Positions 1 through 6,724 of a DNA stretch of 19,597 nucleotides are shown piece by piece (the stretch's first letter is position 1; each line of letters begins with the position of its first letter). The notes under the pieces are model-generated. The model was not told where the DNA came from. It saw nothing but the letters and a program-made list of their open reading frames with translations, and ran no database searches. The translations under genes and the position numbers were made by a program. The stretch is from NCBI GenBank assembly GCA_001604265.1, contig LVBC01000058.1:1-19597 (forward strand), in the 5' to 3' direction. Source of the stretch: Spirochaetales bacterium Spiro_01. GTDB lineage: Bacteria; Spirochaetota; Spirochaetia; Sphaerochaetales; Sphaerochaetaceae.

Positions 1-23
1 AGCGAAAAGGAGATTTAAAGCAT

Positions 24-1181
24 ATGAAGAAATCATTGATTATCGGACTGTGCATCGCATTGATTGCACTCTCCACACTATCTGCTGCCACCAGTGCGAA
101 GAATCTCTATGAGGAGTTCGACAAGGCAGCAATCGACAGGAACATTGCTCTTGCAATGACGAAGTACGATGAGCTTGGAAAGAGGATTGCCAAGGAATCA
201 GAGACCCTCGACAAGAGTCTGGACAAGGCCATCAGGAACAGCAACTCCAATCTGTACTACGAGACCCTGGACTCCCTGAGAGAGCTTAAGGGATACAGGA
301 TGAATGAGACCCAGAGCTCGGCACTCGAAGAAGCAATCATACAGAAGAAGGATACCGAGGCTGCCAAGTGGCTCTATGAGAACAGCCCATACTACAGCCC
401 GACCCTCTCCATAAAGGCAGAGAGCAAGGGTGACAACTACTCCTACTCCAGAAGCTCCAGCACAATGTACTGCCCTGGAACGGAGATAGAGCTTCCGACA
501 GCACTCTCAGGCTCCTCCTCTGCAGGACAGCTTGCAGGCTTTGGCCTCACACCTGATGTAAAGGACTATGAACCAGGAGAGAAGATCACGATGCCATTCA
601 CAAGCCAGGTGCTCTATGCTGTCTTCACACCAGGAGTCACCTTCACCGATGCAAGGACCGGCTTCGACAGTGGCCTTGTAGAAGCAAAGGAGGGAGATGT
701 CATCTCCGTTCCAAAGCTCGAGGCAAAGGATGATGCGATCTTCGACGGCTTCTACGATGCATCCACAAGGCAGTACATCGCAGCTGATGAGAAGGAGTAT
801 ACAGTAAAGGGAAACGGAGCCACCTTCGAGGCACTGTGGAAGCATCTTGCAATCACAGAGGTCAAGGCTGGTGGATACGATATCAACGGCCTTCCAAAGG
901 GAGTCCAGATTCCTCTGACTATCTACTTCGAGAATGATGGCAACGAGGCACTCAGGGATCTCTCTGTAGAGCTCTCGATCAAGGGAGAGGGTGCAAGACT
1001 TGTCAACACTTCTGCAACAGCCCGCTACCTTGACGATGGAGAGAGCACCTTCATGAGAGGAACACAGCTTGTGATCGACAGAAATGCTGCAAGCGGCTCG
1101 ACATTCACACTGACTGTAAAGGCTACAGACAAAGACGGAAGCACCTTCACAAAGGATTTCCTTCTGAAGAATCTCATATGA
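24..1181 (+). CDS. Exported protein with InlB-like repeat modules
   Basis: No specific function is recognised. The 385-residue product starts with a typical Sec signal peptide (MKK, then a hydrophobic stretch to about residue 22; cleavage probably near the Ala-Thr-Ser-Ala run). No lipobox is visible, so it is likely periplasmic or surface-exposed. Residues about 26-125 are charged and predicted helical. Residues about 149-201 (YCPG...LYAVF) and 205-273 (VTF...GDVISVP...FDGFYD...LWK) resemble two degenerate copies of the InlB B-repeat (Listeria-Bacteroides repeat) fold. Residues about 275-385 look like a CARDB-type beta-sandwich (IPLTIYFENDGNEALRDLSV). The start is fixed by AAGGAG at 7-12, although the 11-base spacing is long. 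The gene stands alone on this strand and ends before a terminator. Such repeats are known mostly from surface or adhesive proteins, but binding activity here is only an inference. Confidence 0.85.
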   Translation: MKKSLIIGLCIALIALSTLSAATSAKNLYEEFDKAAIDRNIALAMTKYDELGKRIAKESETLDKSLDKAIRNSNSNLYYETLDSLRELKGYRMNETQSSALEEAIIQKKDTEAAKWLYENSPYYSPTLSIKAESKGDNYSYSRSSSTMYCPGTEIELPTALSGSSSAGQLAGFGLTPDVKDYEPGEKITMPFTSQVLYAVFTPGVTFTDARTGFDSGLVEAKEGDVISVPKLEAKDDAIFDGFYDASTRQYIAADEKEYTVKGNGATFEALWKHLAITEVKAGGYDINGLPKGVQIPLTIYFENDGNEALRDLSVELSIKGEGARLVNTSATARYLDDGESTFMRGTQLVIDRNAASGSTFTLTVKATDKDGSTFTKDFLLKNLI

Positions 1182-1251
1182 TGTAACCTTTCAATCAGAA
1201 GCTTGTTTACTCTTGTGTAGTCGGTGACTGAACACAATTCATAACTTTCTG

Positions 1252-1299
1252 GCCACTAGGATCCACCGCTTTTTCCAATCAGCCTAGTGGCTTTTCTTT
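1252..1299 (+). terminator. Rho-independent terminator after the exported-protein gene
   Basis: GCCACTAGG at 1252-1260 pairs perfectly with CCTAGTGGC at 1283-1291 (9 bp). The loop is long (22 nt), and TTTTCTTT follows on the + strand. The tail on the other side is not T-rich, so the element works best for the + strand gene. It lies between two convergent genes. Confidence 0.8.
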
Positions 1300-1303
1300 G
1301 CCC

Positions 1304-2287
1304 TCATGACTCTTCGAGCTCCCTTCCGAGCTTTACACCCCAGCTTCTTCTGAAGCCATCCATCAGCCTCATGACCCTGAGAGTCTCGCTCCATGGCATA
1401 TCATAGCTTTCAAGTCTTCCTGCCTCGATCGCCTTCTTTGCCGCAATGAACTCGTACTCATAGCCATTGTACTCATGATTCAGTGGATACTGTGCCATGA
1501 GGACCGAATTCTTGGTACCGGACCAGAGCTTGATGAGCTTTGGATTGTTGATGTTGTCGACCTCGATGAAACCATCCTCTCCCTGGATTATGCCCCTCTT
1601 GTGGGTATCGGCCTCAGTTTCGGTGCTCATGGTCGCTGTAGAGCCATCCTCGAACTGGAAGAGCATCTCCTCTCTGATGTCGGCTCCCCTCTCGTTCTTC
1701 GTGCAAAGGCCAGCCATCTTCGAGATTGGAACGCCCTCCCTGGCCATCAGGACGAAGTTTATCACATAGACACCCAGGTCGAGGATTGCACCACCACCCT
1801 GCTCCGGCATCGATATTCTGTCCTTCCAGACTATCTTTGCACCCAGCTTGGCGCTGACATTCGTCACCTTTCCGATTCTCTGGATCAGGTGCTTTATCAG
1901 GGTCCTTGCCGGCTGGTACCTCGTCCAGATCGCCTCCGAAACGAAGAGGTGCTTCGAGCGGGCCAGGGCAAAGACCTGCTCTGCCTCCTCGGCATTCACA
2001 GTGAAGGCCTTCTCGCAGATGACGTTCTTGCCACCATTCAGGCAGAGCATCATGTGCTCGTAGTGAAGCGAGTGTATGGTAGTTACGTAGACGAGCTCCA
2101 CCTCGGGATCCTCTGCAAGCTCCGCATAGGAGCCATAGGCCCTTTCAATGCCGAACTGTGAAGCAAATGCCTTCGCTCTGTCGATATCTCTTGCAGCACA
2201 GGCTACAACCTCCATCCCCTCAAGGGCCTTTATCATTCCAACATTCTTGCTTGCTATGTGGCCGCAGCCAAGTATTCCGACTTTCAT
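1304..2287 (-). CDS. Gfo/Idh/MocA family NAD(P)-dependent oxidoreductase
   Basis: A soluble dehydrogenase of 327 residues, a normal family length. The Rossmann fold opens with GILGCGHIA (residues 4-12). CEKAF (91-95) is the family's EKP-type site carrying the catalytic lysine K93, with alanine instead of the usual proline. EAIWTRYQP (118-126) and GGAILDLGVY (165-174) match the branch that contains dimeric dihydrodiol dehydrogenases, which usually act on sugars, inositols or diols; the substrate cannot be told from sequence. I place the start at ATG 2287 because homologues begin MKVGILG. An in-frame ATG at 2296 would add MGA. Neither start has a good ribosome-binding site, and a TATAAT lies just upstream, so the mRNA may be leaderless. 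It is divergent from the aminopeptidase gene and convergent with the exported-protein gene. Confidence 0.9.
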   Translation of the reverse strand: MKVGILGCGHIASKNVGMIKALEGMEVVACAARDIDRAKAFASQFGIERAYGSYAELAEDPEVELVYVTTIHSLHYEHMMLCLNGGKNVICEKAFTVNAEEAEQVFALARSKHLFVSEAIWTRYQPARTLIKHLIQRIGKVTNVSAKLGAKIVWKDRISMPEQGGGAILDLGVYVINFVLMAREGVPISKMAGLCTKNERGADIREEMLFQFEDGSTATMSTETEADTHKRGIIQGEDGFIEVDNINNPKLIKLWSGTKNSVLMAQYPLNHEYNGYEYEFIAAKKAIEAGRLESYDMPWSETLRVMRLMDGFRRSWGVKLGRELEES

Positions 2288-2294
2288 AGCCCCC

Positions 2295-2300
2295 ATTATA
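2295..2300 (-). promoter_or_regulatory. Candidate -10 box for the Gfo/Idh/MocA gene
   Basis: The minus strand reads TATAAT at 2300-2295, followed by GGGGGCT and ATG at 2287. A start site about 7 bases downstream would fall almost on the ATG. No -35 resembling TTGACA is present at 16-18 bases upstream (AGCTGA at 17), so this is a weak call. Confidence 0.35.
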
Positions 2301-2356
2301 AATGGAAAAGGACAAAATCAGCTACAAATGTTATGCTCGTTGGAAAGGAGTATCAT

Positions 2357-3679
2357 ATGGATCGTGCACTTATAGATAGCTACAAGAGATTTCTCGATGA
2401 GGGAAAGACCGAGAGGGAGTGTGTCAGCAGGACAGTGGAGCTTGCCAGGGCAAAGGGCTTTGTCGAACTCTGCGAGAAGGACTCTCTCCAGGCAGGAGAC
2501 AGAGTCTACTTCGTCAACAGGGACAAATCACTGGCCCTCTTCGTCATTGGAAGGAACAGACTCGAGGATGGAATGAATATCCTCGGTGCTCATATCGATT
2601 CACCACGCCTCGACCTCAAGATGAGGCCGCTCTTCGAGAAGGAGGGCATCGTCTATCTCAACACCCACTACTATGGTGGCATAAAGAAGTACCAGTGGGT
2701 CACGATGCCGCTTGCAATCCACGGTGTCGTCTTCAGGAAGGATGGAACTGCAGCCCTGGTAGAGATCGGCGAGGATGAAGAGGACACTGCACTCTGCATC
2801 TCGGACATCCTTCCTCACATTGCCCAGGAGCAGATGAAGCTCTCTGCAGGAGAATTCATCAAGGGCGAGGAGCTCGATCTGGTAGTAGGTCTCACTCCAG
2901 AGGGAAAGGAGGATGAAAAGGACAGGGGCAGAAATGCGATCATGGCGATCCTGAAGGAGAGATACGATATCGACGAGGACGACTTCCTGTCGGCAGAGCT
3001 CGAGGTCGTTCCTGCAGGCAGGGCAAGGGACATGGGTCTCGACAGGTCGATGGTCCTTGCCTACGGCCAGGATGACAGAGTCTGCGCCTACACCTCCCTA
3101 AGGGCAATTATCGATATGGAGTCCGTTCCAGAAAGAACAGCCTGCTGTCTTCTGGTCGACAAGGAGGAGATCGGCTCTGTCGGAGCAACCGGCATGGATT
3201 CCCTGCTCCTTGAGAACATCACAGCAGAGGTGCTTGCAAAGTGCGGAGAGAAGGATGCAATTTCCATCAGACGCTGTCTCAGGAACTCGTATATGCTTTC
3301 AAGCGATGTGAACAGCGCATATGACCCACAGCATGCAGATCTGTACGACAGGGCGAACTCCTCTGCTCTCTCCGGAGGCGTCGTCTTCAGCAAGTATACA
3401 GGCTCACGCGGCAAGGGAGGAGCAAGCGATGCCGACCCTGAATTCATCGCAAAGCTCAGAAAGGTCCTGGACGAGAACAAGGTAAGATTCCAGATGGCAG
3501 AGCTTGCAAAGGTGGATGTCGGTGGCGGTGGTACGATAGCAAAATACTGTGCATGGTACGGCATGGAGGTCATCGACTGCGGAGTTGCAGTCCTCTCCAT
3601 GCACGCCCCCTTCGAGATCACAAGCGCAGAGGACATCACCTCTGCATACGAGTGCTACAGAGCATTCCTGACACTTTGA
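2357..3679 (+). CDS. apeA: M18 family zinc aminopeptidase
   Basis: A cytosolic metallo-aminopeptidase of 440 residues that removes N-terminal amino acids from peptides. Family features in order: GAHIDSPRLDLK with H79 and D81 (first zinc ligand and its partner), DKEEIGSVGATG with E270/E271 (catalytic base and ligand), SSDVNSAYDP with D317, and SMHAPFE with H416 (last ligand). The DVNSAYDP form, without the eukaryotic-type histidine, is typical of the apeA subgroup found in spirochaetes and clostridia. The start is ATG 2357, with AAAGGAG at 2344-2350 six bases before it. An upstream in-frame extension to 2258 overlaps the divergent gene and has no ribosome-binding site. A weak promoter, AGGACA (2309-2314) and TATGCT (2332-2337) with 17-base spacing, is possible. 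The gene is probably cotranscribed with the flavin reductase gene that follows 10 bases later. Confidence 0.95.
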   Translation: MDRALIDSYKRFLDEGKTERECVSRTVELARAKGFVELCEKDSLQAGDRVYFVNRDKSLALFVIGRNRLEDGMNILGAHIDSPRLDLKMRPLFEKEGIVYLNTHYYGGIKKYQWVTMPLAIHGVVFRKDGTAALVEIGEDEEDTALCISDILPHIAQEQMKLSAGEFIKGEELDLVVGLTPEGKEDEKDRGRNAIMAILKERYDIDEDDFLSAELEVVPAGRARDMGLDRSMVLAYGQDDRVCAYTSLRAIIDMESVPERTACCLLVDKEEIGSVGATGMDSLLLENITAEVLAKCGEKDAISIRRCLRNSYMLSSDVNSAYDPQHADLYDRANSSALSGGVVFSKYTGSRGKGGASDADPEFIAKLRKVLDENKVRFQMAELAKVDVGGGGTIAKYCAWYGMEVIDCGVAVLSMHAPFEITSAEDITSAYECYRAFLTL

Positions 3680-3689
3680 GGAGGATGAT

Positions 3690-4169
3690 ATGGATACAGC
3701 AGGATTGAGTGAATTCATTGATAGGAGATGTCTTCTGACAGCTGGAGACAGCAAGGCCTTCAACTCGATGACGATCGGCTGGGGAAGCTTCGGAAGGCTG
3801 TGGAACAAGCCGGTCTGCACGGTCTTCGTGCGTCCAAGCAGATACACATACGACTTCATGGAGAAAAACGACTACTTCACTGTACAGTTCCTGAAGGACG
3901 GAAACCAGGAGGCACTCAAGGTGATGGGAGTCGTCTCTGGCAGGGATGAGGACAAGGTCAAGCTTGCAGGCCTCACTCCTGTCTTCCTTGAAAAGGGTGT
4001 GACATACAGGGAGGCCTACCTCACAGTCGTCTGCAGGAAGATATTCCATCAGGAGCTGGACAGTGAGTGCATCGCACCCTCCGACCTCAAGGACTTCTAC
4101 TCAGGCGAGGATGAGAACAACTTCCATCGAGTCTACGTTGGAGTGATCGAGGACATCATCAGGGCATAG
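3690..4169 (+). CDS. Flavin reductase-like FMN-binding protein
   Basis: A 159-residue single-domain protein of the flavin reductase-like (flavoredoxin) type. The opening half has the usual arrangement: FNSMTIGWGSFGRLWNKPVCTVFVRPSRYTYDFM, given here only as a position guide (about residues 24-57), then FTVQFL and a LAGLTPV segment. These regions form the split-barrel FMN site in the family. It probably reduces or carries flavin for a partner; no substrate can be named. The ribosome-binding site GAGGAGG (3678-3684) overlaps the stop codon of the aminopeptidase gene, so the two are likely translated from one mRNA. The last 11 bases overlap the 3' end of a small gene on the opposite strand. Confidence 0.85.
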   Translation: MDTAGLSEFIDRRCLLTAGDSKAFNSMTIGWGSFGRLWNKPVCTVFVRPSRYTYDFMEKNDYFTVQFLKDGNQEALKVMGVVSGRDEDKVKLAGLTPVFLEKGVTYREAYLTVVCRKIFHQELDSECIAPSDLKDFYSGEDENNFHRVYVGVIEDIIRA

Positions 4170-4395
4170 CCTTCCAGCCGCCCTCGATAAATCTTTCAAG
4201 GGATGTGTAGATACTGACGATCCTGCCGGTACTGCCATCCCTTATTATGTATTCGTTGACCATTGCATCCAGAAAAGCAATGTAGCCTCTGCGCCCATCC
4301 GAATTGGTGACCAGGCAGCCTCTGGAGTCGGTAAAGTATCCAGGATCTGCACATGAGAGCACCATTCTCGTCATCTTCCTTTCATCTCTCTTCAT
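4159..4395 (-). CDS. Small protein of unknown function downstream of azlCD
   Basis: I do not recognise this 78-residue protein. It is soluble-looking with no signal peptide or membrane helix. The N-terminus is basic (MKRDERKMTR), two cysteines occur early (SCADPGYF, RGCLV), and the C-terminal half has YIIRDGSTGRIVSIY and LERFIEGGW. The case for a real gene is the exceptionally strong ribosome-binding site AAAGGAGG, placed six bases before ATG 4395, plus codon choice like its neighbours and the lack of any other gene in the 285-base gap. An in-frame GTG directly before the ATG is an alternative start. It follows azlD on the same strand after 59 bases, so it is probably in the azl transcript. 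Its 3' end overlaps the flavin reductase gene by 11 bases. Confidence 0.7.
   Translation of the reverse strand: MKRDERKMTRMVLSCADPGYFTDSRGCLVTNSDGRRGYIAFLDAMVNEYIIRDGSTGRIVSIYTSLERFIEGGWKAMP
4198..4251 (+). terminator. Possible terminator of the aminopeptidase-flavin reductase unit
   Basis: AAGGGATG (4198-4205) and CATCCCTT (4236-4243) form an 8-bp perfect inverted repeat with a 30-nt loop. TTATTATG follows on the + strand. It lies 29 bases after the flavin reductase stop and inside the antisense small gene. The loop is long and the T tract is interrupted, so this is tentative. Confidence 0.35.
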
Positions 4396-4425
4396 CACTC
4401 TCCTCCTTTACCTGGAGGATAGTCC

Positions 4426-4451
4426 CTTCAACGCGACATATGATGTCGTTG
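4426..4451 (-). other. Hairpin between azlD and the small gene
   Basis: CGACAT (4434-4439) and ATGTCG (4443-4448) form a 6-bp stem with a 3-nt loop. The stem is extended by CAA/TTG across a 2-base bulge. No T run follows on the minus strand, so it looks like a processing or stability element rather than a terminator. Confidence 0.4.
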
Positions 4452-4454
4452 CGA

Positions 4455-4781
4455 TCAGAAAACGAACTGTATCATCAGCATATATCCGGCTGTTCCCAGG
4501 ACTATCGACAGCATCATCTGTCTCTTGTAGATGTATGAGCCTACTGTGAGGAGAGTTCCGACAAGGGAGGCCATCAACTCGGCCCTGTCGTAGTCGAAGA
4601 CTCCCTTGAAGCTGTAGACGACAAGGAATGCAAGCAGAGCTCCCGGAAGGACCCTTCCGAGATACCTGATCACCTGTGGTCTTTCCCTGTCGGAGGGGAA
4701 TATGATGAAGGGCAGGAACCTTGTAAGCAGTGTTGCCAGTGAGATTATGACGATTGTGATTACGGCCTGTAGGTTTGTCAT
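4455..4781 (-). CDS. azlD: AzlD-family branched-chain amino acid transport subunit
   Basis: A small integral membrane protein of 108 residues with about four hydrophobic helices (about residues 5-30, 43-62, 66-84 and 88-107), the normal AzlD/YgaH size. AzlD proteins pair with AzlC to export branched-chain amino acids or related compounds. The LLTRFLPFIIF segment (about residues 18-28) is typical of the family. The ATG overlaps the azlC stop codon by 4 bases (ATGA), and AGGAG lies 8 bases upstream inside azlC, so translation is coupled. A small unknown gene follows on the same strand. Confidence 0.9.
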   Translation of the reverse strand: MTNLQAVITIVIISLATLLTRFLPFIIFPSDRERPQVIRYLGRVLPGALLAFLVVYSFKGVFDYDRAELMASLVGTLLTVGSYIYKRQMMLSIVLGTAGYMLMIQFVF

Positions 4782-5473
4782 GCACTCTTCTCCTCTAGAA
4801 GTGGCCTCATCACAAGCAGAGCGACTGTCAAAAGCACAAGGGCTGGCAGTATGAAGCTCTCCTTCAATACGATCAGGGTCAGGATGCAGACAGAAAGGCC
4901 GGTAAGGCTGCTCATCTTCTCCCTGGCATTAAGGACATAGCTGACGAACATCACTTCGAAGAGGGCTGTCAGCACGAACTCGATTCCTTCTGTATTGAAA
5001 TGGATGAAGGAACCCAGGATGGAGCCGAGCAGCACACTTGATATCCAGTAGCTCTGGTCCAGCAGGTTCACAAAGAGCCTGAAGGAAAAGACATCGACGT
5101 CAGGAGGAACAGTTACCGAGCAGTGGATCGAGAAGGCCTCGTCGGCAGTCGAGTAGATGAGATAGGGCTTCCTGAACCCCGCACCTCGGTATAGGTCCAG
5201 AGTGGAAAGGCCGTAGAAGATGTGCCTTGCTCCTACTGCAAGGGCCAGGAAGAATGTCTCGACTGGTGCAAATGTCGAAAGGAGGATTCCAGGAATGAGA
5301 AACTCTGTAGCCCCGGAGAAGATGAGGATGGTATCCAGTACCGGAAGGAAGAAGGGCATTCCCATCGACCTGTGGTAGATTCCACAGGCAACACCGAGCG
5401 GAAAGTAGCCTGCCAGGATAGGCAGTGTATAGGGAAATGCAGCCCTGAAGGCCCTGAGAGTTCTAGAATCCAT
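4778..5473 (-). CDS. azlC: AzlC-family branched-chain amino acid exporter, large subunit
   Basis: An integral inner-membrane protein of 231 residues, the usual size for AzlC/YgaZ/BrnF. It carries the family opening PYTLPILAGYFPLGVACG (about residues 14-31), a helix with ATEFLIPGILL, and GARHIFYGLS (about residues 81-90), a well-conserved AzlC segment. With AzlD it is expected to export branched-chain amino acids, methionine or analogues using the proton gradient. The exact substrate is not visible. It is the first gene of a minus-strand unit with azlD and the small gene. The predicted promoter (5483-5511) is so close that the mRNA would have only about 2-4 leader bases, and no clear Shine-Dalgarno sequence precedes the ATG (CCTAGGT). 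It is divergent from the efflux operon. Confidence 0.92.
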   Translation of the reverse strand: MDSRTLRAFRAAFPYTLPILAGYFPLGVACGIYHRSMGMPFFLPVLDTILIFSGATEFLIPGILLSTFAPVETFFLALAVGARHIFYGLSTLDLYRGAGFRKPYLIYSTADEAFSIHCSVTVPPDVDVFSFRLFVNLLDQSYWISSVLLGSILGSFIHFNTEGIEFVLTALFEVMFVSYVLNAREKMSSLTGLSVCILTLIVLKESFILPALVLLTVALLVMRPLLEEKSA

Positions 5474-5482
5474 ACCTAGGAA

Positions 5483-5511
5483 ATTCTATTGAGTTGAAGG
5501 CTGCTGTTCAA
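5483..5511 (-). promoter_or_regulatory. azlC promoter
   Basis: The minus strand has TTGAAC (5511-5506) as -35 and TAGAAT (5488-5483) as -10, separated by exactly 17 bases. The -35 lies inside the inverted repeat at 5505-5517. Transcription would start near 5476-5478, next to the azlC ATG at 5473. Confidence 0.65.
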
Positions 5512-5517
5512 TGAACA
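5505..5517. promoter_or_regulatory. Inverted repeat over the azlC -35 box (candidate operator 1)
   Basis: TGTTCA, one A, then TGAACA: a perfect palindrome with a 1-base centre. It shares GTTCA/TGAAC half sites with the repeat at 5572-5585 and covers the azlC -35 element. Confidence 0.5.
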
Positions 5518-5543
5518 ACCGTCACCATATCTGCTGTTATTGT

Positions 5544-5559
5544 TAACGATTTTTCGTTA
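5544..5559. promoter_or_regulatory. Inverted repeat midway in the divergent region (candidate operator 2)
   Basis: TAACGA (5544-5549), TTTT, TCGTTA (5554-5559). It is a perfect 6-bp inverted repeat of different sequence from the two GTTCA/TGAAC sites, placed about 20 bases upstream of the efflux promoter -35. Confidence 0.4.
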
Positions 5560-5571
5560 TCACACCTAAAA

Positions 5572-5585
5572 GTTCAAAATTGAAC
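5572..5585. promoter_or_regulatory. Inverted repeat over the efflux -35 box (candidate operator 3)
   Basis: GTTCAA, two bases, TTGAAC: a perfect 6-bp inverted repeat whose right arm is the -35 hexamer of the efflux promoter. A repressor bound here would block RNA polymerase. Confidence 0.5.
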
Positions 5586-5608
5586 AGAGATACCTAACTT
5601 TGTATAAT
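5580..5608 (+). promoter_or_regulatory. Promoter of the tripartite efflux operon
   Basis: TTGAAC (5580-5585) and a perfect TATAAT (5603-5608) are separated by 17 bases. The start site is expected near 5615, giving a leader of about 57 bases to ATG 5672. Confidence 0.75.
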
Positions 5609-5671
5609 TTTGAATAAACTTTGAACCCTGTGTCGATACACTTTTTCCTTCCCCTTTCCTATATTTTAGGC

Positions 5672-6724
5672 ATGAAGAAACATAATCCATTCAAGCTAGT
5701 CAAATATATCGTTTTCATGGCTCTGCTCTGCGCATCGGTCTATGGACTCCAGATGTTCTTCGACTCGAAGACAACTCCGACATACGAGGCACCGACTACT
5801 CCGGTACGCGTAATGAAGCCGGAGGTCGGCTCTATCGAGAAGAGCATCAGATTCTCCGGCCACGTCGAAGCAGATGCGATGATTCCTGTAGTTCCTCTGG
5901 TGCAGGGAACAATCCTCGACTACTTCATCGAGGAGGGAAGCTATGTCCACAAGGACCAGGTGCTTGCAAAGATAGACGACGAGGCCTTCAAGAGCCAGGT
6001 CGCTCAGGCAAAGGCCGCAGCTCTTGCATACGAAAGTTCCTACAAGAGAGTCAAGGAGCTCAACAGCATCGGGGCCGCAACGGACCAGGAGCTCGATACG
6101 ATCACGGCACAGCGCGATGCCAGCAAGGCGCAACTTGACCTTGCCAACCTCCAGCTTTCCTACTCCCTTGTCAAGGCACCTGTAAGCGGTACTGTACTCA
6201 AGAACCTGAAGCACAAGGGCGACATAGCGACCAACACCTCTCCGATGGCAGTCATCGCAGACCTTGAGAAGCTCGAGGTCAACCTGCAGATTCCTGAGAA
6301 ATACTTCTCGCTCTTCAATGAAGAGAGGAAGAACATGGAGATCAGGATCACAAGGCCGACTGACGGTGCATTCTCCACGGCCCATATCATCTCGATAGCC
6401 CCATACATCGACGGAGAGAGCAAGACCTTTGCCCTGAAGCTTGGAATCGACGATCCATCCCTCTTCAGACCGGGCATGTACATCAAGGCCGAGATAGTCT
6501 ACGACAGGATTGAGGATGCCTACATCCTGCCACAGTCCGTCAGGAAGCCGGATGGCTCCATGTACTCTGTTGTCGATGGAAAGGCAAGGTACATCAACGA
6601 GAAAATCGAATTCGAGAACAGCGCCTCCTTCCTCGTTCCAGAGGGCATGGAGGATTCTCTCTTCATCTACGATGGCCAGAACAGCGTCCTGGACGGTGAA
6701 GATGTAAAGGTACTGGAGGACTAG
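5672..6724 (+). CDS. RND efflux membrane fusion (periplasmic adaptor) protein
   Basis: The adaptor that links the inner-membrane RND pump to the outer-membrane channel; 350 residues, family-typical. The N-terminus is basic, then a hydrophobic anchor (about residues 11-29) that is probably uncleaved. A biotinyl-lipoyl half (GTILDYFIEEGSYVHKDQVL) is followed by an alpha-hairpin rich in Ala/Lys/Glu, the second lipoyl half (LVKAPVSGTVL), and beta-barrel and membrane-proximal parts (LFRPGMYIKAEI...ILPQSV). I chose ATG 5672 because MKKHNPFKLVKY gives a normal anchor. An upstream TTG at 5621 would add 17 residues but sits only about 6 bases from the predicted transcript start. The Shine-Dalgarno sequence is weak (TAGG, one base away). 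It is the first gene of the operon, and its stop codon directly abuts the pump gene. The C-terminal region (FIYDGQNSVLDGEDVKVLED) resembles the last domain of HlyD/AcrA-type adaptors. Confidence 0.9.
   Translation: MKKHNPFKLVKYIVFMALLCASVYGLQMFFDSKTTPTYEAPTTPVRVMKPEVGSIEKSIRFSGHVEADAMIPVVPLVQGTILDYFIEEGSYVHKDQVLAKIDDEAFKSQVAQAKAAALAYESSYKRVKELNSIGAATDQELDTITAQRDASKAQLDLANLQLSYSLVKAPVSGTVLKNLKHKGDIATNTSPMAVIADLEKLEVNLQIPEKYFSLFNEERKNMEIRITRPTDGAFSTAHIISIAPYIDGESKTFALKLGIDDPSLFRPGMYIKAEIVYDRIEDAYILPQSVRKPDGSMYSVVDGKARYINEKIEFENSASFLVPEGMEDSLFIYDGQNSVLDGEDVKVLED

Noticed and set aside
1475..2161. 228-codon open frame antisense to the Gfo/Idh/MocA gene
   Set aside because: The minus-strand gene has all family motifs; this frame has none.
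2258..2356. N-terminal extension of the M18 aminopeptidase
   Set aside because: It overlaps the divergent oxidoreductase gene, and ATG 2357 has AAAGGAG at perfect spacing.
4304..4549. Plus-strand frames opposite the small azl-unit gene
   Set aside because: They lack a ribosome-binding site, while the minus-strand frame has an ideal one, and they extend into azlD.
5621..5671. TTG start adding 17 residues to the adaptor protein
   Set aside because: It lies about 6 bases after the predicted transcript start, and the extension adds a hydrophobic run before the normal basic N-terminus.
5672..5780. Adaptor protein as a lipoprotein (ALLCAS)
   Set aside because: The residue before the cysteine is leucine, not Gly, Ala or Ser, so it does not fit a lipobox; an uncleaved anchor is more likely.
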